Origin: Mesostigma viride
Lineage: Eukaryota > Streptophyta > Mesostigmatophyceae > Mesostigmatales > Mesostigmataceae
NCBI GenBank assembly: GCA_009746045.1
Contig: RPFO01000384.1
Span: forward strand, 1-58,500
Length of the DNA stretch: 58,500 nt
Reading direction: 5' to 3'
Below, in pieces: positions 8,855 to 18,339 of the stretch. The notes under the pieces are model-generated. The model made no database searches. It saw only the letters and a program-made list of their open reading frames with translations, and was not told the DNA's origin. How positions within the stretch are numbered: position 1 is the first letter of the stretch; every line of letters starts with the position of its first letter. The translations under genes and the position numbers were made by a program.

Positions 8855-9379
8855 TTACCTTCCAAACAACGACCGCGCATATGGTTCCAAGTCCTCGGCA
8901 GTCGTGCCGTCCTTGTATCGAAGCTGCGGCATTCTCATGGGAGCAATCTCAGAAAGATGCGACCCCCTGGCTTTCTGTTTGTAAACATTATTGTACTTTG
9001 TCATGTCGCGTTTTTGGTTGTCCACGATGTTTTGTAGTGCGGCTGTGTAGTCGTCGTTGAAATCCTGACGCCACTCCGGTTTAATGCGCCATTCCAGCTC
9101 GTCTCTTCGCTCTTCGATCTTATCCCAGAGTTCTTTGCCACCACCAGGTTTCATGACAGTCTTCTGAATTTGCAGACGCGGGTCGAGATCCAGGTGTGTC
9201 GTGCAGTAGTCGCAATCTACGAAATATCCTCTTATTCTTGCCACGTCTTGAGGCCCCCTGACCCTAAAATCTTGCTTTTTATTGACGTCAGTTTCATATC
9301 TTAACCAACCAACGGTATTATTACGACACTGTTTTCCTTTTGTGGTAGTCGCCTTGCATCGCTCGACCCTGTTAGGCAT
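8855..9379 (-). CDS. Viral Cys-His zinc protein (DUF5763-like N-terminus)
   Basis: The 174-aa product opens MPNRVERCKATTTKGKQCRN and later has CDYCTTH. The pattern RC-x-A-T...G-x-Q-C-x-N...C-x2-C-x2-H resembles the short zinc-binding domain common in giant-virus proteins. The rest is charged and probably helical (KELWDKIEERRDELEWRIKP). Two further small genes here, at 29576 and 32494, carry a similar motif, so the virus had a small family. Function unknown. Confidence 0.6.
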   Translation of the reverse strand: MPNRVERCKATTTKGKQCRNNTVGWLRYETDVNKKQDFRVRGPQDVARIRGYFVDCDYCTTHLDLDPRLQIQKTVMKPGGGKELWDKIEERRDELEWRIKPEWRQDFNDDYTAALQNIVDNQKRDMTKYNNVYKQKARGSHLSEIAPMRMPQLRYKDGTTAEDLEPYARSLFGR

Positions 9380-9415
9380 TGTGTTGATCCTTCACACAGA
9401 ACACACATTTTTTGT

Positions 9416-11080
9416 TCATAGTACGGGAACGCGCCTGTGTGTCCCAAGTCTTGCGATCGCGGATGGCGCGTTACGGCTAGCAGAATTGAGTTCAAATCGC
9501 GGATCGCCTGGTGGCAGGCGCGGGCACCAGGACATGGGGTTGTCTGTCCGGCGCATGGTGTTTTCGCAACTCCTCTCCAAGACCGGCTGCATCCTGCGCC
9601 AGTCGCCGCCGCGCGAGGCCACGAAATCCGCAACCTTGTAAGCGTCCCTTGCAAACTCTTCGTCGGGTGAGGGAGGGATCATCGGCTGGTGGTGAGGCGC
9701 CGCCCGTCGGAGTGCATTTTGCACGTCGACCTGGAAAAACGGATATTGAGCGTACCAATTAGCCCTGCCTCGCGTGTAATCAAGTGCAGGCTGCATGCTG
9801 TCCTTCCTGGCTTGTGCCTCGTCTTTCTGACGTGACCAGGCCTGGTACTGCTCGTCTCTCAGCCACGGTATGTCCGGTGCACCGTTGGGTGGCTGGGTTC
9901 TCTCGCGCAACGCTCTTCGATCCATCCACTCGCGCTCAACGCTGTTCCGCCTTTGGCGCATCCCTGCGTTCGCCGTCTCGATGTCTTCTGCGGCTTTATT
10001 GTGTTCTCGCTCGACGTGCTCGCGATCCACCCAGGCCCTTTGTGCGACGGCGGCCACGCGGTCGTCGTCAACAATACGCCCCAGCACGCCCGTGCGGGCG
10101 TTCTTGCTGACCTTGGCCAGTCTCAGCGCGTCGTCAAGCGTGATGTAGTCCGTGATCATACCGTACACTTCGGGCGGGATATCCACACCGGCGTCGCCGG
10201 CTCGTACGCGGTGCGCCCTTGAAGACGGGCGATGCTTGCGTGCCGTGAGTCCGGAGATGACGCTCGCCAGCCTGGACTTGCGCGCCATCGACGTCCCAGC
10301 CTCGGTTGCCGCAGCGGACACGGCGTCGACAACGGCCTCTTGACCCGCGGCGACCGGTGCCGGTTGGGGCGCCTGGCACGCCTCTACGACTGTGGAGAGA
10401 GGCGCTTTCATTAGGATGTGGTTTCCGCTCGTCGAGTCGTACGCCTCTAGCCCGTAGCGGTTGTAATACCTCACCAGCCTGCGGTTGTTCTCTATAATGC
10501 ACACGGCATTCCTCAGTTCCTTCATGTTTCGCTCCTTTAATTCGGCGCGCAAAAATCTGCGGGTGCTCTGATAGTCCTTTAAGTATTCGTCGATCTTTTC
10601 GTAAGTCCAATGCTTGTACTTGGCGTTCGCCTCGCCCTTTTTGCACACGCCTCCGCTCGCTTCCAAAGCCAGTTCGGAGGCGGCCGGGTTTTTCATCTCT
10701 TGCGCAAGTAAGCGAATGCCGTAGCACAGAAGCCGACGCCCGACGCTTTCGAACACGGCCTTCTCGACCGCGGATGCCTGCCCTTCGAATTCCTTCGCGC
10801 GGACGTAGAAGTAGTCCAGCCAGAGCTGGGTGGGCTTCTTCAGGCTAAATTTTAGGTACGCGAAGCTCATGCCTCCCAGCAGGGGCGACTCGGCGCGCAT
10901 CTTGTTCACGAGCCTGGACTTGTATCCTGTCGGGACGGGGATGAAGATCTCGAGCCAGCTCTTGCTTATCCTCGTCGAGCTCTTCTTGGCTATCACTTTG
11001 AGGGGGTACTGCCCCAGCGGCCCCACCTGGAGCTCTGTGATCTCAAACTCCTCGGCGCGTCCACTCATCCGTTCTTTCAT
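9416..11080 (-). CDS. GNAT acetyltransferase-like domain fused to F-box-like domain
   Basis: The intact 554-aa product has three parts. Residues about 85-228 look like a viral GNAT N-acetyltransferase: a helix RRLLCYGIRLLAQEM, then ENNRRLVRYYNRYGLEAY and GNHILMKAPL, the usual C-terminal strand-helix pattern. Residues about 299-335 fit an F-box (DIPPEVYGMITDYITLDDAL). The remainder is charged helical and ends Arg-rich. F-box proteins link targets to SCF ubiquitin ligases, and the fusion suggests modification of a bound target. The domains are judged by eye, GNAT with moderate confidence. Start at ATG 11080 or four codons later. Confidence 0.6.
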   Translation of the reverse strand: MKERMSGRAEEFEITELQVGPLGQYPLKVIAKKSSTRISKSWLEIFIPVPTGYKSRLVNKMRAESPLLGGMSFAYLKFSLKKPTQLWLDYFYVRAKEFEGQASAVEKAVFESVGRRLLCYGIRLLAQEMKNPAASELALEASGGVCKKGEANAKYKHWTYEKIDEYLKDYQSTRRFLRAELKERNMKELRNAVCIIENNRRLVRYYNRYGLEAYDSTSGNHILMKAPLSTVVEACQAPQPAPVAAGQEAVVDAVSAAATEAGTSMARKSRLASVISGLTARKHRPSSRAHRVRAGDAGVDIPPEVYGMITDYITLDDALRLAKVSKNARTGVLGRIVDDDRVAAVAQRAWVDREHVEREHNKAAEDIETANAGMRQRRNSVEREWMDRRALRERTQPPNGAPDIPWLRDEQYQAWSRQKDEAQARKDSMQPALDYTRGRANWYAQYPFFQVDVQNALRRAAPHHQPMIPPSPDEEFARDAYKVADFVASRGGDWRRMQPVLERSCENTMRRTDNPMSWCPRLPPGDPRFELNSASRNAPSAIARLGTHRRVPVL

Positions 11081-11199
11081 ACACTAACGGTTGTCAAAAT
11101 TATCGTCCACTCGCGTGTGTGCAATAGCGGAACGCGCGGTCTTTAGGTTTGCAAGGGAGTTGGAGAGGCGGTGGGAACGCGCAAGGTGAAATATTATCG

Positions 11200-11997
11200 A
11201 TGCGTGTGATTATGGAACGCCGGCCGCGCAACACGTTTAAGGATCTCGTTGCGGTGCCCGGGATTCTAGAGCAGATTCTGTCCCATATCCCCAGCGACCG
11301 CGACAAGGCCAACCTTGGCACGGCTTTGGGGAAGAGGTACGATGAGAAAGTGAAGAGCAGAATGTTTGACGCGATGCACAAAAAGGCGACCACGTTGGAC
11401 GCCGAGCTGAAAAAGGCCCTCGTCACGGAGAAGCTGCTGGATGATCTGAAGGAGAGGATCAGACAAGAGACACTGACGTTTCCAGGGGCGGGACAGCCTG
11501 GACCGCCGTGGACCGATGCACAACAGAGACGGATCGACGTCTTGATAAAGAGGCTCCACACAGCGTTTACAGCGCGTGATCTGGCCGAGTCGCGTCGTAT
11601 GCAACTTGCCCATGATGCTTCTATGGCAAATGCCCCCCTGCCGCGTGCGAAAGAGGCCCTGCGCAGTTCGCGCGGCAGGTTGCTAGAGCTCACGGCCCCG
11701 CGGACCGTCACGTGGGCCGACGTGGACGCCGCGCACGACCGCATGAACGAACGAAGGGGCGCGATCGCGGGTATCGCGGAAGCGACCAATGCGGTATGGA
11801 GACAGCTTTATGCTGGTCCGAATCCGCCCACGGATGCCGAAAGGGGCGAGGCGCGTCGTCAAGCAAGAACACTCAATCTACAGAAGGCCGATCTAGCTAA
11901 ACAATTGGAAGCGGACAAGGCCGAGGTGGAGCAGGCGGAGAGAGAGGTGTTTCGTTACGCCAGGGCGATGGAAAGAGAGTGGGAGCGGTCAAGCTAG
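11200..11997 (+). CDS. F-box-like protein with coiled coil
   Basis: The start is ATG 11200 (MRVIMERRPRNTFKDLVAVP) or 11212; the 5' flank is AT-rich. Residues about 15-50 resemble an F-box (VPGILEQILSHIPSDRDKAN), as in the neighbouring GNAT and 12817 genes. The remainder is long charged helix, for example VTEKLLDDLKERIRQ and KADLAKQLEADKAEVEQAER. It is divergent from the GNAT gene across 119 bp. Likely a substrate adaptor; the target is unknown. Confidence 0.55.
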   Translation: MRVIMERRPRNTFKDLVAVPGILEQILSHIPSDRDKANLGTALGKRYDEKVKSRMFDAMHKKATTLDAELKKALVTEKLLDDLKERIRQETLTFPGAGQPGPPWTDAQQRRIDVLIKRLHTAFTARDLAESRRMQLAHDASMANAPLPRAKEALRSSRGRLLELTAPRTVTWADVDAAHDRMNERRGAIAGIAEATNAVWRQLYAGPNPPTDAERGEARRQARTLNLQKADLAKQLEADKAEVEQAEREVFRYARAMEREWERSS

Positions 11998-12055
11998 GAG
12001 CAATTTTATTAGGCAATTTTACAAGGGCGTTATTGAGGTCTTTTTACAAATTTGT

Positions 12056-12550
12056 TCAAAACCGTCTAGTCCGCCCCCTCCCCCCCTCCCAGGCCAGCCG
12101 CGCAGAAAGCGCCGGGTCCGCGCAGCGCGACGGACCGACGGCGGACGGACGATCGAACCGCGCGTCCACGCAGTACGCGCACTGAGAGCGACGCCAGTCG
12201 CGATCGACGGGGAAGTAGATGGACAGCAGGCTAGAGCCGCAGCCCTCGCACGTCCGGACGCCAGCGGGAGGGAACGAGCCTCCCGACGCCTCGTGCCACA
12301 GGCACCGCCGGCACATGTTGCTGCGGGTGCCCTCCGCGGGGCACACCGCGAAGTCGATCTCCTCCCGCAGCTCGTCGCAGAAGCCGCAGATGAGGCGGGG
12401 CGGCTCGGCCGAGGGCAGCTTCCCGGCGAGCACGCCCTCCCTGCGCGCCCGTTCGGCGAACGCGATGCCGTCGCGCGTGTTTCGCGTCAGGTACATGAGC
12501 GTGTTGTTGCCCGGGTGGAACCCCCACTCGCACTCCTTCTGGCGCGTCAT
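12056..12550 (-). CDS. Multi-CxxC zinc-ribbon protein
   Basis: The 164-aa product starts MTRQKECEWGFHPGNN. It carries paired zinc ligands: CGFCDELREEIDFAVC, then MCRRCLWH, CEGCG and QCAYC, each about 20-30 residues apart. This suggests two cross-braced or tandem ribbons. The C-terminal end is Arg/Gly-rich. No named family recognised. Its start borders a 30-bp tandem repeat and it diverges from the F-box gene at 12817. Confidence 0.6.
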   Translation of the reverse strand: MTRQKECEWGFHPGNNTLMYLTRNTRDGIAFAERARREGVLAGKLPSAEPPRLICGFCDELREEIDFAVCPAEGTRSNMCRRCLWHEASGGSFPPAGVRTCEGCGSSLLSIYFPVDRDWRRSQCAYCVDARFDRPSAVGPSRCADPALSARLAWEGGRGRTRRF

Positions 12551-12660
12551 GGCTCGCCCCGTCCCTTTTTTTGCTGCCTCGCACGCCCGTCCCTTTCTTT
12601 TTGCTGCCTCGCACGCCCGTCCCTTTCTTTCTGCTGCCTCGCACGCCCGGTACTCCTTTT
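12551..12660. repeat. ~30-bp tandem repeat in divergent intergenic region
   Basis: Three copies of a pyrimidine-rich unit (GTCCCTTTCTTT, then GCTGCCTCGCACGCCC) run head to tail upstream of the zinc-ribbon gene. Like the 79-bp array at 2770 it fills a divergent promoter region. The rest of the gap to 12816 shows no gene; an open plus frame through it is low complexity. Confidence 0.8.
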
Positions 12661-12816
12661 CGACTGCACCGGACCGCCCTCGGAACTCCCGCGCGCTCCG
12701 CGCCGACCGCCCCCCTCTTCTGCCGACACGTGGCGCGGGCGGGGAATCGTGCTAAAGGCGAGGGGCACGACTGTCCCGGGCGTGCACGTGACGATCGCGA
12801 ATTCCTACCCGCTGCC

Positions 12817-13281
12817 ATGGCTCGCCCGACCTCTCCGCTGGCTCTGGCCAAGCGCAAGCTGACTTTCGCGCTCCCGTCGATCATCCGCAGGAGCAAGCGG
12901 GGCAGACGCGTGCTCGCGTCCTCGCTTTCGCCCTCGCCCTCGCCCCCGGCCTCGCCCCCGGCCTCGCCCGTCCGCAGGAGAGCGAGCGCGCGGGAGGAAG
13001 AAGAGGTGTGGCGTCCCGACGACGACGAGTGCCCCGACGGCCTCGTGGGCGCGCCCGAGATGGGGCTGTTCGCCCTGATACCGTGGAGCGCCTTCGGGAA
13101 CATCCTCAACCGGCTGGACTGCCGCGACCTGTCGAATTTCGCCGCATGCAACATGCACCACGCCGTCGCCGTGTCGACCGCCATGGGCCTGCAGGGCGTG
13201 GCCTACTGCTTCGACGGCTGCCCGCGCTGCCACAGCACGCCCCGCCGGCGCTTCTCGACAATTAATTTGTCATGCCGATAA
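12817..13281 (+). CDS. F-box protein
   Basis: ATG 12817 (MARPTSPLALAKRKL) is preferred over upstream ATGs because the earlier part is translated tandem repeat. The 154-aa product has a basic N-terminus, a Ser-Pro-rich linker (SLSPSPSPPASPPASP) and a clear F-box at about residues 85-125 (LIPWSAFGNILNRLDCRDLS). It ends in a Cys-rich tail. The stop overlaps the start of the next gene. Likely SCF adaptor; target unknown. Confidence 0.6.
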   Translation: MARPTSPLALAKRKLTFALPSIIRRSKRGRRVLASSLSPSPSPPASPPASPVRRRASAREEEEVWRPDDDECPDGLVGAPEMGLFALIPWSAFGNILNRLDCRDLSNFAACNMHHAVAVSTAMGLQGVAYCFDGCPRCHSTPRRRFSTINLSCR

Positions 13282-14668
13282 TAGTGACAACCGCCATGCG
13301 GCTGCTTTTCGTCGCCTGGCTCCTGCTGCTCGTCCTCGCCGTGCTGCGCCTGCGAGGCGAATCCGCGCTCGCGACCTCTCTGCCCGCCTACGAAACGCCC
13401 TCCGTCGAGTCGGCCCCCGTGCAGCACGCCGCCCCCCCCTTCTCCGGGGCGGATCCATCCTCCTTGCCACATTTGCATCATCAGTGCGACGGGCGTCGTC
13501 AATTACCTCCTGCCTCTCGGCCCGTGCCTTTGCCATGTCATCCGCGCTAGGCCGAACCTTGTTCACCATAACGGATATTATTTTGTTTGTACCGTCCGGC
13601 TGCGTCAACTCGACTTTAAACCACGGGTCGTTCACCCTGCCAACTTGCCAATCCACACGCGTGCTGGAATTTGGCTGAGGAACCTTTTTTACTGTGGCAC
13701 TCTTCCACTCGCCGTCGTGAAGCACCTCGACGACCTTACCGTTCCAATCGTGGTAGTCAGCAGGGCGCATAACCGCGCACCGCACCTTGCTCTTTCCACG
13801 CTCATTGTCATCACCGGCAAGTACGGTCTCGACTCTGCGTGTCTTGCGCCACTCATCGCCCACCATGCTGCCAGGGCAGACTTGCAATCTAGGATTCACC
13901 GCCAGAGGATGTCCTGGCTTAGGCCTTGGAGCGCTCTCGTCCTTGTCCGTATACTTGCCGTCTACAAACCGACCCATGCACTTGTACTTCTTAGATACCG
14001 CCTCCGCATCGGGACCGCCGCTGTCCCCCGTGCTGGGAGTGATCCCGCGTGGGACAACATCCTTCTGGACGCTCCGGTATCCCGAGCATAACATGTAGTT
14101 TTTTATGGCATGGGGGCGGATGAGCGCGTGGAAGGCGTTAATGATCGCTATGGACAGGTTGTGTCTCGTTCGCGTGTGCTGAAAGCTTTCTTTGCGAATG
14201 TAGTGCTTCCCAGTGTTGAACGCCTGTTCGATGGGGTTGAAATCGGGGCTGTAAGGCGGAGTAAACACAAGTGCCGGTCTGCGCTCCCGGAATGTGGCCT
14301 TCGTTGGCGGCACGAGCACTCCATCCCCGCCTCCTCTCCTACGCAACAGCTGTGCAAGGGGTGAAAGCTCCGATATGGGGTACACGGAAGTGCTGTCAGG
14401 AAGATCGGCATTCATCGCTATGTCGCGGTTAGAAGCATTGTCGTGGTAGCTGGCGCCGTCCATTAGCACTGTCTTTCCGCGAACAAAACTGTCGGGAAGG
14501 GAGTTGATGAACGTCCTAAACAAGGATTTGGACACCGTCATCGGTTTTGCGCCGATGTTTGGATCGCGCATTTGAGAAGCCCGCGGTACCGCCCTGTACA
14601 GCCTGCGTTCCTGTGGCGTTTTCATTCGGACGGAATATTTCTTTAGACTCTCCGCAATTGCTTAAGCT
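13270..14668 (-). pseudogene. Transposase C-terminal part (IS630/Tc1 DDE)
   Basis: After an in-frame stop near 14670 the frame resumes (AIAESLKKYSVRMKTPQERR) and carries the second and third catalytic positions. The second Asp is in TVLMDGASYHDN; the Glu is in FTPPYSPDFNPIEQAFNTGK. The latter block is diagnostic of IS630/Tc1-mariner transposases. The spacing between the two acids is 77 residues, about twice the usual 34-38. The part after about 13460 is Arg-rich antisense of the 13272 gene and may not be translated. It belongs with the 14643-16791 segment. Confidence 0.65.
13272..13550 (+). CDS. Small membrane-anchored protein
   Basis: Starts MPIIVTTAMRLLFVAWLLLL and continues VLAVLRL, a single N-terminal transmembrane segment or signal anchor. 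A Pro/Ser/His-rich region of about 65 aa follows. Its start overlaps the end of the F-box gene by 10 bases. The 3' half is antisense to the last part of the transposase frame, so one of the two probably ends earlier than its open frame. Confidence 0.45.
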   Translation: MPIIVTTAMRLLFVAWLLLLVLAVLRLRGESALATSLPAYETPSVESAPVQHAAPPFSGADPSSLPHLHHQCDGRRQLPPASRPVPLPCHPR

Positions 14669-16791
14669 TATTTGGAAACATGTCGCCGTTATACGTCGGG
14701 TCCTCTCTGTCATTTGGTCCGTACGTGTACCCTCCGCCACCTTCAATGCGCGAGGGCAATATTTCATTCACGCGTCCAGCAAACTGCGCCTTGTCGCCCT
14801 TAAACCAGTGAACCAACTTCGTTCCACGTGAAAGCCGCAAGATCAACTTTGCTCATCGGCGTCTTTTTCCCCAGACGGTTGGTGGACAGGTTCATGGAAC
14901 GAAACAGCGCGTGCGATAGGTCCATGTCCTCGTCCTTTCGCCCTTTAATCGCCTGGCGTCCGACGTACCATCGATTGTAAATTGAGCTGACTGGGGAATC
15001 AAGCGCCTTTACGAGCACTTTGCGACTGTCTCGATGTCTTTGGAGCGTCGGGGCACTCTCGCCAAACAACGCCATGTAGATGTCTTCCAGGGAAGAATTT
15101 GAGAACGCTTTGGTCAAAATGTTCAGAGTTTCCTGAATACTGTCCTCAAAATCCTCTTCGTAATCAAACCTGCCACGCGTGTCGTCATATTTGAGCTGCA
15201 CGCTACCTTGCGCACCTGACTTGGAAGCCGCTCTCATCCCGACGACGCTGATGTCCCTGCGCCCCTTGTGCATCCACCCCGTGGCGACAGGGGGGTCCTC
15301 GCCGTACGTGCGCATCGACACCTTGTAGTTGTGCTGCGAGATGTACTCCTGGCTAACGTAATCGAACGCCGCGAGACGAAGAACGAACTCTACCCGTTCG
15401 ACGATGTTGTCAGTAAAAGACGCGTACTCGTGAATGCGTTTGCTGTCGTCACCACGCAGCGCAAACCAATATGACCGGTGCATCTTGGTGCAGTTGATCT
15501 CTGACTCGATGTCGCTGTAGCTGTTTATAGCGACTTTCTTGCGCAATGCCTCATTGGCGTCAACTTCCTCTTCGTCGTCTCCCTTGACCTCCTCGTCCTC
15601 CTCTTCATTGACGGCGTCTTTGTCCACCCACTCTACAGTCTTAGTCCAGAACGTGTCGGGAATGTTGGGGCAATTGCGAAACCCTGTCAGCCTCTTGTAA
15701 GGAAAACCGTCCACAAACCATCTGTAAAAAAAACTGCCTTCTTTTGACATGCGTCTGATGAGTGGGCGCATCTTAAAGAGCCGCGCCGTGTCGCCCCCAC
15801 CCTCCTCTTGTCTCACCAGATCACCGACAATGTGAACCAGGCCTTCCCACCACGTGGTTTGACGCAGAGACTCGGCGGCGCCCTGTTGTCGCGGCTGCAC
15901 GCCGGGGTCGTGGTTTGCAATCCTCGACGGCAACGGGGGAAATATGCGCAAGAAGAAGGCGGGAGACCCGTCGTCTTTTGGCCACTTCATTGCCGCCCAC
16001 ACTATGGTCCGCGAGTCGCCCTGCTCGCGCCGGCGCAGTTGAGGCATTTCGCCCTTCTTGGCCCACGCGCGCGCAGGCGCCATGTTCATCACAACGCTGA
16101 ACTCGTCGATGAACACGCAATCCTCCGCGAACAGTTGGCGCTGGAGAGACATCAAGTCTTCTGTCTTATCCTTCACGTATTGTATGTCTTTCTCGATGTA
16201 GTTGTAAGCAATCTTTTTGTACGAAAGTCCGTTTTCCTTTCTGGCTCTCTGCACATCGCCTGCGGTCAGCTTGCGCTGATTTAGCAGCGCGTGCGCCTGC
16301 ACAAACAGCGGCCGACTCTTCTCGGGAACGCGGGCCAGCGCCGCCACCGAGCTCCCGGTAGCGATATTGACAAAGTACGCGAGCTCGTCGGCAGACATAT
16401 ATTGCACGTGCTTCGTCTGCAACTCGGATATTGCTTTAGACAGGCGCCCCCATCGATCTTTTCCGTACCGCGCCTCCTGTGTCGGAATGACCTCTACGAC
16501 ACGCGGAACGTTGACGACCCTGCCCGAATCGGTCGTCTTGTCCCACACTTTACGTACAAGCGGACGGAGCGCAGACCTTTTCAGGTCATCCTCCTTGGTG
16601 TAGTCGAGTCCTAAAGCCGTGTCGTGTTTCCACAGCTTGTGGTAACGCCTTGCGGTCTTTTTGTCGATTCCGTACTTGGTTGCGACATTCTGCACGCACT
16701 GGCCGTTTACCTTGCACTCCTCCACGTCTATGGCGACCCGCTCGCGAAAGTGGAGCCCGTGCGCCTTGCCGGCGCCTATCGGCTGATCCAT
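14643..16791 (-). pseudogene. Transposase N-terminal part with large inserted region
   Basis: ATG 16791 (MDQPIGAGKAHGLHFRERVA) opens a 663-aa frame to 14800. Residues about 34-57 form a helix-turn-helix (NVATKYGIDKKTARRYHKLW). The first catalytic Asp is residue 229 (DCVFIDEFSV), followed by ARAWAKKGEMP, as in IS630/Tc1 enzymes. The chain then runs over 400 residues, with an acidic stretch and QEYISQHNYKVSMRTYG, before the second Asp, where relatives have about 100. A frameshift near 14815 leads into another frame (HWFKGDKAQFAGRVNEILP) to 14643. No terminal inverted repeats were found around it. Confidence 0.6.
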
Positions 16792-16835
16792 TTGATAGCG
16801 CCGTGCTATTAGATGCAACAGAAAAAAAGGCCGTC

Positions 16836-17270
16836 TCACATACTCCTTCTCTGCATGTCGTCGTTCGCGGGCATGTTTGTGATCCTGGTAGAGTCGGCCA
16901 CCTCCCATGGCTCCACCACGCTGCGATATGTATCGCGTGACGGAATGGCAGGCGGAGGCGCGGGCAGCGAACCGGGTGCGACGCCCGGCATGTAGTTCGC
17001 TATCGCCTCCCTTTTGCACATGTCGCGCATTGCTCGACGAGCGAGCATGCGGCGGTCTATCACGTACGCGACCGTCGCTGCTACGGATATCATCATACCA
17101 GTGAACGCGCCCGCAAACGAGTTTGTGAGCGTACCTCCAAGTATTGCACAGTATATTCCAAACCTCCTTGCGGAAATTAGACGTTCGCGCGAAGAAATCC
17201 CTTCCGCAAATGGCCAGAAAGACATGTAATCATCGGACAACCCTTCAAAATACGCGCTCAGAATTCCCAT
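16836..17270 (-). CDS. Two-span membrane protein, viral
   Basis: ATG 17270 gives 144 aa starting MGILSAYFEGLSDDYMSFWP. There are two hydrophobic segments, around FGIYCAILGGTLTNSFAGAF and MMISVAATVAYVI, then a basic turn (RRMLARRAMRDMCKR) and a Pro-rich tail. A longer frame from 17330 is possible but less likely. Probably a virion or organelle membrane protein; no family recognised. Its stop lies 45 bases before the transposase start. Confidence 0.55.
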   Translation of the reverse strand: MGILSAYFEGLSDDYMSFWPFAEGISSRERLISARRFGIYCAILGGTLTNSFAGAFTGMMISVAATVAYVIDRRMLARRAMRDMCKREAIANYMPGVAPGSLPAPPPAIPSRDTYRSVVEPWEVADSTRITNMPANDDMQRRSM

Positions 17271-17295
17271 CCGCGTTTGTATTAGTAAGTTCACA

Positions 17296-17793
17296 TTAAT
17301 TTTCCAGTTTACACACGTCCAACGCCCCACCTTGCATGATAGTCTTTATAAGCGTAGCGCATGCCTCATTCGGATCCTCTTTGTTCTGTATGATGCGGTT
17401 GGCAAACGATGCCGCCATATCTTCCGCTTGCTTCATAATCTCCGGCGGGATCTCCTGAACACCGATCCCGAGCATCGCAAGGGTCTGGAGGTACTGCCAG
17501 ATGGCGTCTTTGGTAGCGCGCGGCGATTTCTTCCACTTGCTGTGAAAATCGATCTCCTTTAGATACGGCACGTCGCCGAACGCTGCGAACACGCTCTCGT
17601 CCTTGTTCATGATGCCCTGCATGTGTGGAGCGATCGCCTCCATGTACTTCTGCAGTGGCATCTTCGCATTCGATTTGCTTGCAAGCTGAAAGGCAGTGAT
17701 GAGTCCAGGTATCACTTTCTCACCCGGATACGCGAGCTCCAGCTCGCAAAGGAATGAATGCATCATGCTGTTGAAAGCCTGCACGGCGGACAT
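17296..17793 (-). CDS. Conserved nucleocytovirus hypothetical protein
   Basis: The 165-aa product starts MSAVQAFNSMMHSFLCELEL. The pattern FN-x4-F-x2-EL-x3-YP near the N-terminus, IMNKDESVFAAFGDVPYL in the middle and KDAIWQYLQTLAMLG near the end matches, from memory, a short helical protein family found in many algal and amoebal giant viruses. Function in that family is unknown. It is the best single marker here that the segment is of nucleocytovirus origin, though I cannot confirm by search. Confidence 0.6.
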   Translation of the reverse strand: MSAVQAFNSMMHSFLCELELAYPGEKVIPGLITAFQLASKSNAKMPLQKYMEAIAPHMQGIMNKDESVFAAFGDVPYLKEIDFHSKWKKSPRATKDAIWQYLQTLAMLGIGVQEIPPEIMKQAEDMAASFANRIIQNKEDPNEACATLIKTIMQGGALDVCKLEN

Positions 17794-17857
17794 CTCTTGC
17801 TCTCATATACACTACAGTATCGGCGACGCGTAAGCGAAAAAATATCTAGCAGATCTG

Positions 17858-17865
17858 TATATAAA
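17858..17865 (+). promoter_or_regulatory. TATA-like box
   Basis: TATATAAA lies six bases upstream of ATG 17871 in an A/T-rich stretch. The very short distance would give an almost leaderless message, so it may be simple A/T richness. Confidence 0.25.
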
Positions 17866-17870
17866 CTTCG

Positions 17871-18056
17871 ATGCTTCCCGGTGGCATGCTTGAGGACCTC
17901 GTCAGGTTCTTCATCATCTCCGTCGTTTCATACGTCGCCGCATCTAACGGACAGCGCAACCCGTTGTCGGACGAGAGGATGGTGTCGCAGTTTGTGTCGG
18001 TCGCTGTGGGCATCGTCGCGTTCTGGCTGATCCGTCCGTACGTATTTTCTGTCTAA
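17871..18056 (+). CDS. 61-aa small membrane protein
   Basis: Starts MLPGGMLEDLVRFFIISVVS. Two hydrophobic stretches (VRFFIISVVSYVAA and VSQFVSVAVGIVAFWLI) flank a polar loop. It is separated by 48 bp from the gene interrupted by the fold-back element. No family recognised; small two-span proteins are common in giant-virus membranes. Confidence 0.5.
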   Translation: MLPGGMLEDLVRFFIISVVSYVAASNGQRNPLSDERMVSQFVSVAVGIVAFWLIRPYVFSV

Positions 18057-18104
18057 GCCCGTCGCGCTCACCAGGCGCAAATATTCGACATTACATTTGA
18101 CACC

Positions 18105-18339
18105 ATGGACGTCAAGGTCCGCATTAACGGGGCCATGCACAAATGGTCGTTCCCTTTGTCCATGGTGAACACTGTACAGGCCATGCTTGACGAGCCCGAC
18201 AACGAGTGCAGGACCGTGCTAAAAACTGTCATCATGAGACTCGCGAGGATTCTTGAGTCAGGCACCATGGAGGGGACGATCAGCGACGTGGAAGTGGTAT
18301 GTCTGATGCACATCAGGTCCAAAAAGGACCTTCCGGAGG
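18105..18339 (+). pseudogene. 5' part of viral gene interrupted by the 10.3-kb element
   Basis: ATG 18105 (MDVKVRINGAMHKWSFPLSM) gives 78 codons up to ...IRSKKDLPE, where the frame enters the element's left inverted repeat at 18340. Codon GAG ends at 18338; base 18339 is the last base of the CGGAGG duplication. The frame continues exactly in the 3' part at 28657 if the element and one duplication copy are ignored. The intact gene would have been 212 aa, mostly helical, with no recognised domain. Confidence 0.8.
18334..18339. repeat. Target-site duplication, left copy (CGGAGG)
   Basis: Identical to 28652-28657 on the other side of the element. If one mismatch is allowed it can be read as 8 bp. 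Confidence 0.8.

Noticed and set aside
12571-12816. N-terminal extension of the F-box protein
   Set aside because: It translates the 30-bp tandem repeat; ATG 12817 fits better.
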